Program-made: the position numbers and the translations under genes
Shown here: piece by piece, positions 27,530-34,918 of the stretch
How the letters are laid out: each line of letters begins with the position of its first letter
Position numbering within the stretch: the stretch's first letter is position 1
The notes under the pieces: generated by a model
Database searches by the model: none
What the model saw: only the letters and a program-made list of their open reading frames with translations
What the model was told of the DNA's origin: nothing
Assembly (NCBI GenBank): GCA_000437595.1
Contig: FR899900.1
Span: 133,721-197,720, forward strand
Origin: Faecalibacterium sp. CAG:74
GTDB lineage: Bacteria > Bacillota > Clostridia > Christensenellales > Aristaeellaceae
Length of the DNA: 64,000 nt
Reading direction: 5' to 3'

Positions 27530-28901
27530 GCGCCGCATCATCCGCAAACCGTACTCCTTCCGCGGGCGCATGATTGCGGCGCTGATGATTGGCTCGCTGC
27601 TGGCAACCGTCATCAGCCTGTTTCTCGCCTTCTGCGTGACGCACATCAACCTCTTGCAGGAACTGAAAGTGCGTGAGCGCGCCGTCGCCATCTACCTGAT
27701 GGAACTGGAACAGCGCACGGAGCTGAGAACAGACGAATTAGCCCGCTTGGTGGAGCAGAACGGCATCGAAGTCGCTGTGCTGTCGGACGAGGATGTCGCT
27801 GCCCTGTCCGCGGGCACGCAGCGGGAGCTGAAACGCGCGGGCATTGCCTACGAATCGACGACGTGGAAATCGCAGCGAAATCCGGTAACGTATGTGCAGA
27901 TGCGCACAGGCGTCCTTGCAATTACCGCTGGCGGCGACGGCAGCAGCTACGGCATCGCGTTTGCGCGCATTATCTTCGGCTCAACCAGCTTTCTGGCAGT
28001 CTTTGCGCTGATGGTGACGCTGGCATCCTCCTGGATTTCCAAGCCCGTTCATGAAATCACGAATGCGACTCGCAAGGTCAAAGAGGGCGACTTCACCGTC
28101 AAACTGGATGCCGCCCACGCGCCGGGCGAAATAGAGGAACTCATGCGTTCCTTTAACGCCATGACCGACGCGCTCAGCCGAACGTCCTACCTGCAGAAAG
28201 ACTTCATCAGCTCCATCAGCCACGAATTCAAAACGCCGATTGCGTCCATCCGAGGCTTTGCGCGGCTGCTGCAAATGCCCGGCTTGACCGAGGCGCAGCG
28301 GCAGGAATATGTGGACTTAATTGCGCAGGAAAGCGACCGCTTGTCGCGCCTGTCGCAGACGCTGCTGCGCCTGTCCGCGCTGGAGCAGCAGTCCGCGCCC
28401 GCGTCGCTGAAGGAGTTTTCGCTGGATGAGCAGCTTCGTCAGGTCATCCTGCGCTTAGAACCGACATGGAGCGCGCGCGGCATCAGCTGGCAGCTGGATT
28501 TGAACAGCGTTACCGTCGTGTCGGACGAAGAGCTGCTCAGCCACGTCTGGATGAACATCATCCAAAACGCCATCAAGTTTTCGCCGGAGAATGCAGTTAT
28601 CGAGGTGCGCGTGTTCGCCACAGATACGGCGACCGTTGAGATTACCGACCACGGCATCGGCATGGACGACGCGACCGTGAAGCGCATTTTCGACCGTTTC
28701 TATCAGGCAGACCGATCCCGCAAGCAGGAGGGTGTCGGCTTAGGGTTGTGCCTCGTCAAGCGGATTTTGGATATGCTTGGCGGCACAGTATCGGTTGACT
28801 CGCGCCCCGGCGAAGGCTCCACCTTCCGCATCCACGTCCCTTTCCGGCCCAAATATGATGAGGCCGCACACACTGGCGAAAGAGAGGGTAAAAGCCCATG
28901 A
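27522..28901 (+). CDS. Membrane sensor histidine kinase
   Basis: 459 residues. Membrane helices at about residues 17-42 and 148-171 flank a roughly 105-residue extracellular sensor. A HAMP domain follows (ISKPVHEITNATRKVKEGDF), then HisKA with His234 in SSISHEFKTP and HATPase with NIIQNAIKFS, DHGIGMD and GVGLGLCLVKRI. The extracellular sensor is large enough for direct ligand binding. The stop overlaps the start of the alarmone synthetase by 4 bp (ATGA). Confidence 0.95.
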   Translation: MDKRRIIRKPYSFRGRMIAALMIGSLLATVISLFLAFCVTHINLLQELKVRERAVAIYLMELEQRTELRTDELARLVEQNGIEVAVLSDEDVAALSAGTQRELKRAGIAYESTTWKSQRNPVTYVQMRTGVLAITAGGDGSSYGIAFARIIFGSTSFLAVFALMVTLASSWISKPVHEITNATRKVKEGDFTVKLDAAHAPGEIEELMRSFNAMTDALSRTSYLQKDFISSISHEFKTPIASIRGFARLLQMPGLTEAQRQEYVDLIAQESDRLSRLSQTLLRLSALEQQSAPASLKEFSLDEQLRQVILRLEPTWSARGISWQLDLNSVTVVSDEELLSHVWMNIIQNAIKFSPENAVIEVRVFATDTATVEITDHGIGMDDATVKRIFDRFYQADRSRKQEGVGLGLCLVKRILDMLGGTVSVDSRPGEGSTFRIHVPFRPKYDEAAHTGEREGKSP

Positions 28902-29575
28902 ACACCGATTCGCAGCATCTTCAGCAGGTCAGCGAGGAATTTCAGCGCATGGTGGAGGAATTTTTTCTGGTGCAGTCGCGCTACTCCGCCGCAATCAAGG
29001 AGATTCAGACGAAGCTCGAAATCCTTGATGACGAGTTCCAAATGCGTCATCGCCGCAATCCCATCCACCACATGCAGAGCCGGCTGAAAACCATCCAGTC
29101 GATGCTGGAGAAGCTAAAGCGCAAGAACTACGAAGTCAGCATCAACAGCGCCGTCAAAAACTTGCAGGATATTGCCGGCATCCGCGTTATCTGCTCGTAT
29201 GTGCAGGACGTGTATACCATTGCGAACCTGCTGGTCAGCCAAGACGACGTGCATTTGGTTCGCATGGCGGATTACATCCGCGAGCCGAAACCGAACGGCT
29301 ACCGCAGTCTGCATTTGATTGTTGAAATTCCTGTTTTTCTCTCCGAAGGGCGGATTCTTGTACCCGTCGAGGTGCAGATTCGCACGATTGCCATGGACTT
29401 CTGGGCTTCGCTGGAGCATTCGCTCCGCTACAAGGCGCAGGAGTACATTCCGCAGCACATTTCCGACGAATTGCAGCGCGTCGCGACGGACATTGCATCC
29501 CTTGACCAGCGGATGCAGGCGATTCACGATCAGGTGGACGAGCTGAGCGACGCGCGCAGTGACAACGCCACATAA
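28898..29575 (+). CDS. Small alarmone synthetase (RelQ/YjbM-like)
   Basis: 225 residues, a stand-alone RelA/SpoT synthetase domain without HD hydrolase, TGS or ACT domains. Conserved motifs: IAGIRVICSYVQDVY, REPKPNGYRSLHLIV and VEVQIRTIAMDFWASLEH. Such enzymes make (p)ppGpp or pGpp from ATP and GTP/GDP/GMP. It starts inside the stop codon of the upstream kinase (ATGA), so expression is tied to the two-component system, as for the envelope-stress-induced synthetases of Bacillus and Staphylococcus. Confidence 0.93.
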   Translation: MNTDSQHLQQVSEEFQRMVEEFFLVQSRYSAAIKEIQTKLEILDDEFQMRHRRNPIHHMQSRLKTIQSMLEKLKRKNYEVSINSAVKNLQDIAGIRVICSYVQDVYTIANLLVSQDDVHLVRMADYIREPKPNGYRSLHLIVEIPVFLSEGRILVPVEVQIRTIAMDFWASLEHSLRYKAQEYIPQHISDELQRVATDIASLDQRMQAIHDQVDELSDARSDNAT

Positions 29576-29597
29576 TATGATTTCCAGAGGTGAAGAC

Positions 29598-30272
29598 ATG
29601 GAACAGTACCCGAAGAAACTGCCACCGCAGGTGGACAGCCGTCTGCGGCACAGTATCCTTGAAATGCCCATAGAAATCCGCAAGGCAAGCGGCATCGTGA
29701 TTTACGGGCGCCGCATCAAGAGCCTTGTTTTTACGACCGATTTGGCGATTATCAAGAACTGCGACGCGGACGCGGTGTTCGCCGTCTATCCATTCACGCC
29801 GCAGCAGTCCATCAGCGATGCGATTATCAAAGCGTCCTATATTCCCGTTTTCTGCGGCGTGGGCGGCGGAACGACGCAGGGGCTTCGCACCGTTTCGCTC
29901 GCGAAGGATGCCGAAGCGCAGGGGGCAATGGGCGTTGTGCTGAATGCGCCCGTATCGAACCTGAATCTGCTCGCGGTCTCGAAGGCGGTGGACATTCCTG
30001 TCATCATCACCGTGATTGACGAAGTGACCGACATTGGACAGCGGATTGCATCCGGTGCGTCGATTCTCAACGTCGCGGGCGGGGCGAATACCCCGGCGAT
30101 TGTGCGAAAAATTCGCACGGAGTACCCGGATTTTCCGATTATCGCCACCGGCGGCAATAAGCCAGATACCATCGCCGCGACGGTTGCGGCAGGCGCGAAC
30201 GCGATTACGTTTACGCCGCCATCCGCACAGGAACTGTTCAAAGCGATGATGACCCGTTATCGGGACGAGTAA
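29598..30272 (+). CDS. TIM-barrel protein of unknown function
   Basis: 224 residues, ATG 29598 chosen because AGAGGTGA precedes it; an in-frame start 39 bp upstream would overlap the alarmone gene. The pattern suggests a beta/alpha barrel of the phosphate-binding kind: repeated strand-helix units, VFCGVGGGTTQG, GVVLNAPVSN, ASGASILNVAGG and a C-terminal ATGGNKPDTIAATVAAGANA, similar in style to ThiE, NanE and KDPG aldolase barrels. Close homologues in clostridia are, as far as I recall, annotated only as 'hydrolase' or barrel protein. I assign no reaction. Confidence 0.6.
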   Translation: MEQYPKKLPPQVDSRLRHSILEMPIEIRKASGIVIYGRRIKSLVFTTDLAIIKNCDADAVFAVYPFTPQQSISDAIIKASYIPVFCGVGGGTTQGLRTVSLAKDAEAQGAMGVVLNAPVSNLNLLAVSKAVDIPVIITVIDEVTDIGQRIASGASILNVAGGANTPAIVRKIRTEYPDFPIIATGGNKPDTIAATVAAGANAITFTPPSAQELFKAMMTRYRDE

Positions 30273-30332
30273 AAAGTGCATAAAAGCCCGGCAATCAGCC
30301 ATACTATCCGTATCAACAGGAGGTGTCGTTTG

Positions 30333-30764
30333 ATGCTGGGCTTTCTTTCTGCAATTCTGGCAGGCGCGGCGATGAGCGTGCAGGGCGTAATGAACACGCG
30401 CCTTGGCGAAAAGGTGGGTACGCTGGAGACGAACGCATTTGTGCAGCTGATCGGTTTTTTGCTGGCGCTGCTCATCGCGGTTTTCTTCGGCAAAGGCAAC
30501 ATCCGACTATTGCCGCAAGCGCCGTGGTATGCGTGGCTGGGCGGTGTACTCGCGCCGGTTATCACGCTGACAGTGATGTGGGCGATTGGCAGCCTGACAC
30601 CGACGGTCGCAATTTCCGCAATTTTGCTCTCACAATTGACCGTTGCCGCGCTGATTGACGTATTCGGCTGGCTGGGCGCGGAGAAAATGCCGTTCTCGTG
30701 GGAGAAGTGGGTCGGCGTGGCGCTGATGGTGGGCGGTGTCATCCTGATGAAAATCAAGACGTGA
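30333..30764 (+). CDS. YdcZ/DUF606 family small membrane transporter
   Basis: 143 residues, ATG 30333 after AGGAGG. Five hydrophobic helices of the DMT_YdcZ type: MLGFLSAILAGAAMSVQGVM at the start (NTRLGEKVG follows), then AFVQLIGFLLALLIAVFF, WYAWLGGVLAPVITLTV, SAILLSQLTVAALIDVF and WVGVALMVGGVILM. Members are half-size drug/metabolite transporters that probably dimerise. Substrate unknown. Confidence 0.85.
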   Translation: MLGFLSAILAGAAMSVQGVMNTRLGEKVGTLETNAFVQLIGFLLALLIAVFFGKGNIRLLPQAPWYAWLGGVLAPVITLTVMWAIGSLTPTVAISAILLSQLTVAALIDVFGWLGAEKMPFSWEKWVGVALMVGGVILMKIKT

Positions 30765-30912
30765 TACGGCAAACGCGCGGAAATCAGCAGGATTCCGGGC
30801 GATTTTCCGCGAACGCTTCTGACCCATGCGACAAACACAGCCATTTTTCTTCGCAGGAAACAGGCAATCAAATGGCGAAACCTCCTGCGCAGAAAAACAG
30901 GAGGTACTTTTT

Positions 30913-31239
30913 ATGCTGCAATCCATCCGCGATGGCGATCGGCTGATTGTGCGCATCGGCGGCGAGCTCGACCACTTCTGCGCACAGAGCGTTCGCCGCG
31001 ACTTAGACGCGCTGCTGCTTGACCGCTCCGTCCGCACGCTGATTCTGGACTTCTCGTCGCTGACGTTCATGGACTCCTCCGGCATCGGGGTTGTCCTGGG
31101 GCGCTATCGGCTGCTGCGCGACCGGGGCGGGCACGTCGCGATTGTGGGCATGAACCCGCACATCGCTCGGCTATTCCACATGTCCGGGCTTGACCGGATT
31201 ATCCGCCAGCTGGACAAGCATCAGGAGGCGCAAGCATGA
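30913..31239 (+). CDS. spoIIAA: Anti-anti-sigma factor SpoIIAA-like
   Basis: 108 residues, ATG 30913 after AACAGGAGG. STAS domain with the phospho-acceptor site FMDSSGIGVVLGRY (Ser55/Ser56, matching Ser58 of B. subtilis SpoIIAA). It binds SpoIIAB and frees sigma F in the forespore; SpoIIAB inactivates it by phosphorylation. It has a 4-bp overlap with spoIIAB. The sequence is close enough to SpoIIAA to prefer it over a generic RsbV-type factor. Confidence 0.87.
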   Translation: MLQSIRDGDRLIVRIGGELDHFCAQSVRRDLDALLLDRSVRTLILDFSSLTFMDSSGIGVVLGRYRLLRDRGGHVAIVGMNPHIARLFHMSGLDRIIRQLDKHQEAQA

Positions 31240-31673
31240 GCCATCACAACGAAATGGAAATCCGATTTCTCTCCCTGCCCGAAAACGAAGCCTTCGCGCG
31301 CGTCGTGATTGCCGCCTTTGCCGTCCAGCTCTCCCCGACTGTCAGCGAAATTGCCGACATCAAGACCGCCGTCTCCGAAGCTGTCACGAACGCCATCGTC
31401 CACGGTTACGAGGGCACGCGCGGCACGGTTATCCTGCGCGCAAGCATTGACGGCACGCTGCTGACCATTGAAATCACCGACAAGGGACGCGGCATCGCCG
31501 ACATTCCGCAGGCGATGGAGCCGTTTTTTACCACGCACCCCGAACAGGAACGAAGCGGCATGGGTTTTGCCGTCATGCAGACGTTCATGGACGACCTGCG
31601 CGTTACATCCACTCCCGGTCAGGGCACAACCGTGCGGATGAAGAAGCGGATTCTGACGACGCCGATTATGTAA
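31236..31673 (+). CDS. spoIIAB: Anti-sigma F factor SpoIIAB-like kinase
   Basis: 145 residues, GHKL ATPase fold. N-box DIKTAVSEAVTNAIVHGY, DKGRGIAD and SGMGFAVMQTFMDDLRV match SpoIIAB. It holds sigma F inactive and phosphorylates SpoIIAA. In endospore formers the next gene is almost always sigF (spoIIAC). Here a strong bidirectional terminator and the convergent coaBC gene follow within 40 bp, so no sigF is adjacent. Confidence 0.88.
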   Translation: MSHHNEMEIRFLSLPENEAFARVVIAAFAVQLSPTVSEIADIKTAVSEAVTNAIVHGYEGTRGTVILRASIDGTLLTIEITDKGRGIADIPQAMEPFFTTHPEQERSGMGFAVMQTFMDDLRVTSTPGQGTTVRMKKRILTTPIM

Positions 31674-31676
31674 AAG

Positions 31677-31715
31677 AAATGGACTGCTCCGCATTTGAGA
31701 GCAGTCCATTTTCTT
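31677..31715. terminator. Bidirectional terminator between spoIIAB and coaBC
   Basis: AAATGGACTGCTC (31677-31689) pairs with GAGCAGTCCATTT (31699-31711), with an A run before and a T run after the stem. It serves both convergent genes. Confidence 0.85.
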
Positions 31716-32943
31716 ATGCTTTTTTCTGCTTGCGAATGTCAAGCACCGCGTCGAGGATATCCTCAGCGAGCTGCTTTTTCGTCCGCAGCGGATACTCGGT
31801 CTGGCTGTCCGGCGTGATGAGCGTGGCAATGTTCGTATCAACATTGAATCCTGCGCCGGGCTGGCTGACGTCGTTCAGAACAATCAGGTCAAGATGCTTG
31901 CTTTCCAGCTTCCGATGCGCGTTTTGGAGCAGGTTCTCCGTTTCCGCCGCGAAGCCGACAAGCACCTGCCCCGGCCTTTTCGCCGCACCGACCGCCGCCG
32001 CAATATCCGGGTTCTCCACCAGCTCGACAACGAACGGCTGTCCGTCGTGCGCCTTCTTGTGCTTCTGCGGATACGTCACGGCGAAGCGGTAATCCGCCGG
32101 AGCCGCCGCTTGAATCACAACGTCCATGTCGGGCGCAGTCGTCGTGACCGCGTCGAACAAATCCTGCGTGCTTTCCACACGGCGGATGTCAATGCCGTCC
32201 GGCACGGGCGCTGTTGTGCTGCCCGCAATCACCGTCACCTGCGCGCCGCGGTTTCTCGCCGCCTCAGCAAGGGCAAAGCCCATTTTGCCGGAGGAATCAT
32301 TGGTCATGTAGCGCACAGGGTCAAGGCGTTCGCGCGTTGCCCCTGCTGTCACCAGCACACGCAGACCCGCGAAATCGCGCTTCGGGCAGAGCAGGGAGAC
32401 AATCGCGCGCACGATGGTTTCCGGCTCACTCATGCGGCCCGCACCCGTATCGCCGCACGCCAAAAAGCCCGCTTCCGGCCCTGCAAAATGCACGCCGCGG
32501 GCTTTCAAGGTCTGCACGTTCTGCTGCGTCACCGCTGCCGTCCACATGCCGGTGTTCATGGCAGGGGCAAGCAGAATCGGCGCTTTCGTCGCCAAGACGG
32601 TGGTGGACAGCATATCGTCCGCAATGCCGCACGCCATCTTCGCCATGATATTCGCCGTCGCGGGCGCAATGGCAAAAACATCCGCGCGTTTCGCCAGCGC
32701 GATATGCTCCACCTCCCATGTCTCCGGGCGCGCGAACGTGTCCGTGACGACGGGATGGTTGCTCAGCGTTTCAAACGTCAGCGGCTGCACAAACTGCGCC
32801 GCGTTTTTCGTCATGATGACGTGCGTCTCCACGCCGAGCTTGCGCAGACGGGAGACAATTTCGCAGCTCTTGTAGACCGCGATGCCGCCCGTTACGCCCA
32901 GCACCACATGCCGCCCGCGCACGTCGGGAAGTTCACAGCACAT
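31714..32943 (-). CDS. coaBC: Bifunctional phosphopantothenoylcysteine synthetase/decarboxylase
   Basis: 409 residues. The N-terminal CoaC flavoprotein domain (VVLGVTGGIAVYKSCEIVSRL split: VVLGVTGGIAVY, KSCEIVSRL; later APAMNTGMW) decarboxylates phosphopantothenoylcysteine. The C-terminal CoaB domain (VLVTAGATRERLDPVRY, then TNDSSGKMG) makes it from phosphopantothenate and cysteine. Both steps belong to coenzyme A synthesis. The start overlaps the rpoZ end by 11 bp. Confidence 0.96.
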   Translation of the reverse strand: MCCELPDVRGRHVVLGVTGGIAVYKSCEIVSRLRKLGVETHVIMTKNAAQFVQPLTFETLSNHPVVTDTFARPETWEVEHIALAKRADVFAIAPATANIMAKMACGIADDMLSTTVLATKAPILLAPAMNTGMWTAAVTQQNVQTLKARGVHFAGPEAGFLACGDTGAGRMSEPETIVRAIVSLLCPKRDFAGLRVLVTAGATRERLDPVRYMTNDSSGKMGFALAEAARNRGAQVTVIAGSTTAPVPDGIDIRRVESTQDLFDAVTTTAPDMDVVIQAAAPADYRFAVTYPQKHKKAHDGQPFVVELVENPDIAAAVGAAKRPGQVLVGFAAETENLLQNAHRKLESKHLDLIVLNDVSQPGAGFNVDTNIATLITPDSQTEYPLRTKKQLAEDILDAVLDIRKQKKA

Positions 32944-33166
32944 CGACGTCCTGATCCTCGTTTTCGTCGTTCGGTTCGTCGTAGGTAATCAGACCACGGT
33001 TGATTTCCTCCACCGCCGTCTTAAGCGGCTTCATGCCTTCATTGTCCAGCAGGGGCTTGCTGCCGCCGATAATCTGACGGCCGCGCTTGCTCGCCTCCAC
33101 CACGAGGGTATAGCGGGAATCAGCGTGCTTGAGCAGCTCCAGAACGCAGGGTTCGACAATCGACAT
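32933..33166 (-). CDS. rpoZ: RNA polymerase omega subunit
   Basis: 77 residues. Typical omega features: SRYTLVVEASKRGRQI near the N-terminus and KPLKTAVEEI in the middle, then an acidic tail (DEPNDENEDQDVD). Stabilises the beta' subunit. It sits in the conserved order yicC-gmk-rpoZ-coaBC. The ribosome site is AAAGGAGGAA. Confidence 0.95.
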   Translation of the reverse strand: MSIVEPCVLELLKHADSRYTLVVEASKRGRQIIGGSKPLLDNEGMKPLKTAVEEINRGLITYDEPNDENEDQDVDVL

Positions 33167-33220
33167 AGGGTGTTCCTCCTTTTATGTTCAGCCGCAATTG
33201 CGGCAGGAAACGCTTTTATC

Positions 33221-33823
33221 TTACTCCGGGATTTCAACGGTGTAGCGCGCCGTGTTGTAGCGCTCCGCCTCGATGATGCCTGCAATCCGCGCAGCACAGG
33301 CGGCTACGTCATCGTTGATGACATTGTAGCGGTAGTGATTTTTGAGGGCGATTTCGCGCACGGCGATTTCCTGCCGCATGGCGATCTGCTCCGGCGATTC
33401 CGTGCCGCGCCCTTCCAGACGGCGGTGCAGCTCCGACATGCTCGGCGGCAGGATGAAGATGCTCACGCAGTCCTTCTCGCGCGCAATCACCTGCTCCGCG
33501 CCCTGCACGTCAATATCCAGTACGACATTCTGCCCCTGCGCCAAGCGGCGGCTAACCTCACTGCGGAGCGTGCCGTAGTGGTGAGCGAACACCGGCGCAT
33601 ACTCAATGAACTCATCGTTTTCGACGCGGCGCGCAAATTCCTCTTCGCTGATGAAGTAATATTCGCGCCCGTTTTCCTCGCCCGGACGGGGCGAACGGGT
33701 CGTTGCGCTGACAGAAAAAACCAGTGAATCGTCATGCGCCATCAATTCCTTGATGACGGTGCCCTTCCCGGTGCCGGACGCGCCGGAAATGACCAGCAGC
33801 ATACCCTTTCGTGCTTCACTCAT
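33221..33823 (-). CDS. gmk: Guanylate kinase
   Basis: 200 residues from ATG 33823 (AAGGGG upstream); longer in-frame starts would reach into yicC. P-loop ISGASGTGKGT at the start, then SATTRSPRPGE and YGTLRSEV, the GMP-binding segment. Converts GMP plus ATP to GDP plus ADP. Confidence 0.96.
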   Translation of the reverse strand: MSEARKGMLLVISGASGTGKGTVIKELMAHDDSLVFSVSATTRSPRPGEENGREYYFISEEEFARRVENDEFIEYAPVFAHHYGTLRSEVSRRLAQGQNVVLDIDVQGAEQVIAREKDCVSIFILPPSMSELHRRLEGRGTESPEQIAMRQEIAVREIALKNHYRYNVINDDVAACAARIAGIIEAERYNTARYTVEIPE

Positions 33824-33848
33824 GTTGCCATTCCCCTTCATGCTGGTA

Positions 33849-34718
33849 TCACACCGCATTTTGAATCTGTTCGCGCATCTTTTCAATCTCGCTCTTGAGA
33901 TTGACGACGTTCTGCGCCATTTGCGCGTCGGAGCATTTGCTGCCAATGGTGTTGGCTTCGCGGTTCATTTCCTGAATCAGGAAATCCATCTTCTTGCCCG
34001 TTTCGCCGGATACATCCAGATACACATGCATCTGCGCGATGTGGCTTTCGAGGCGCGACAATTCCTCGTCGATGGCGCATTTGTCCGCCATCAGCGCAAC
34101 CTCCTGTGCCAGCCGCGCCGGGTCAACGGGTTCAATCGGCAGACGCGCCAGCCGTTCGGTCAGGCGCAGCCGGTATTCCTCCACCACCTGCGGGGCACGC
34201 GACGCAATCTGCTCCCGCAGCGCCGCCGCCGCATCCAGGTGCACCTGCAAATCATCCCGCAGATGTGTCCCTTCGCGGATGCGCATGTCCGTGAGGTGCT
34301 GCATCGCCAGCGCCGTCACTTCGCGGCACTGTGCGGTGAGTGCTTCTTCATCCAGCGCACGTTCCGTCACAGTCGTCACGCCGTCGAGCTGCATCAGGCG
34401 GCTGACGGTCAGGTCATTCGCCGCGCCCGTCGCCGCTTGCAGCGTATTTGCCGCCTGCATGTACGCCGCGGCAAGCGTCTCATCCACCGTCACATCGCTG
34501 TCAGAACCGCTGATGCGCCGGAGTGTCAGCTGCACGTCCACATGTCCGCGGCAAAGCGGCGCAAGCGTCTTGCGAATCGTTTCCTCCAGGAAGGTCAGAC
34601 CGCGACCGAGCCGCATGGACAAGTCCAGAAAGCGATGGTTCACCGCCCGAAGCTCCACTGTCATCTCCCAGTCGCCCTGGCGAGATGTCTCCTTGCCATA
34701 TCCGGTCATGCTCTGCAT
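33849..34718 (-). CDS. yicC: YicC family endoribonuclease-like protein
   Basis: 289 residues. Start ATG 34718 follows GGGGAGGG by eight bases. The N-terminal YicC domain starts MQSMTGYGK and has LRAVNHRFLDLSMR. The C-terminal DUF1732 domain has DKCAIDEELSRLESH and KKMDFLIQEMNREANTIGSK. Recent work assigns family members RNase activity. First gene of the gmk-rpoZ-coaBC operon. The remA gene, found between yicC and gmk in many Firmicutes, is absent here (25-bp gap). Confidence 0.94.
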   Translation of the reverse strand: MQSMTGYGKETSRQGDWEMTVELRAVNHRFLDLSMRLGRGLTFLEETIRKTLAPLCRGHVDVQLTLRRISGSDSDVTVDETLAAAYMQAANTLQAATGAANDLTVSRLMQLDGVTTVTERALDEEALTAQCREVTALAMQHLTDMRIREGTHLRDDLQVHLDAAAALREQIASRAPQVVEEYRLRLTERLARLPIEPVDPARLAQEVALMADKCAIDEELSRLESHIAQMHVYLDVSGETGKKMDFLIQEMNREANTIGSKCSDAQMAQNVVNLKSEIEKMREQIQNAV

Positions 34719-34746
34719 CCGGCAATCCCTCCCCTTCAGAAAATTT

Positions 34747-34775
34747 ATTATACCACGTCCCGCCGCACTTTGCAA
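34747..34775 (-). promoter_or_regulatory. Promoter of yicC-gmk-rpoZ-coaBC operon
   Basis: Minus strand TTGCAA (34775-34770), 17-base spacer, TATAAT (34752-34747), 28 bp upstream of yicC. Confidence 0.8.
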
Positions 34776-34821
34776 GTAGTTTCCCGTATTTGCGCGACTT
34801 CAGCTTTTTCGCATTGCAATC

Positions 34822-34850
34822 TTGACACGCAGTCGGTACGGTGTTATACT
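34822..34850 (+). promoter_or_regulatory. brnQ promoter
   Basis: Consensus TTGACA (34822-34827), 17-base spacer, TATACT (34845-34850), divergent from the yicC promoter and 68 bp from the brnQ start. Confidence 0.8.
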
Positions 34851-34918
34851 TTGGAACATCCGCGTATGTTTTTTCTTTGTTTTTCGCCAATTTGTCATGC
34901 GCAGGGAGGATGCAGCCC

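Noticed and set aside
30765..30912. Possible small gene or riboswitch before spoIIAA
   Set aside because: Only a weak GCAGGA/TCCTGC inverted repeat is visible; no open frame with a ribosome site and no known riboswitch signature.
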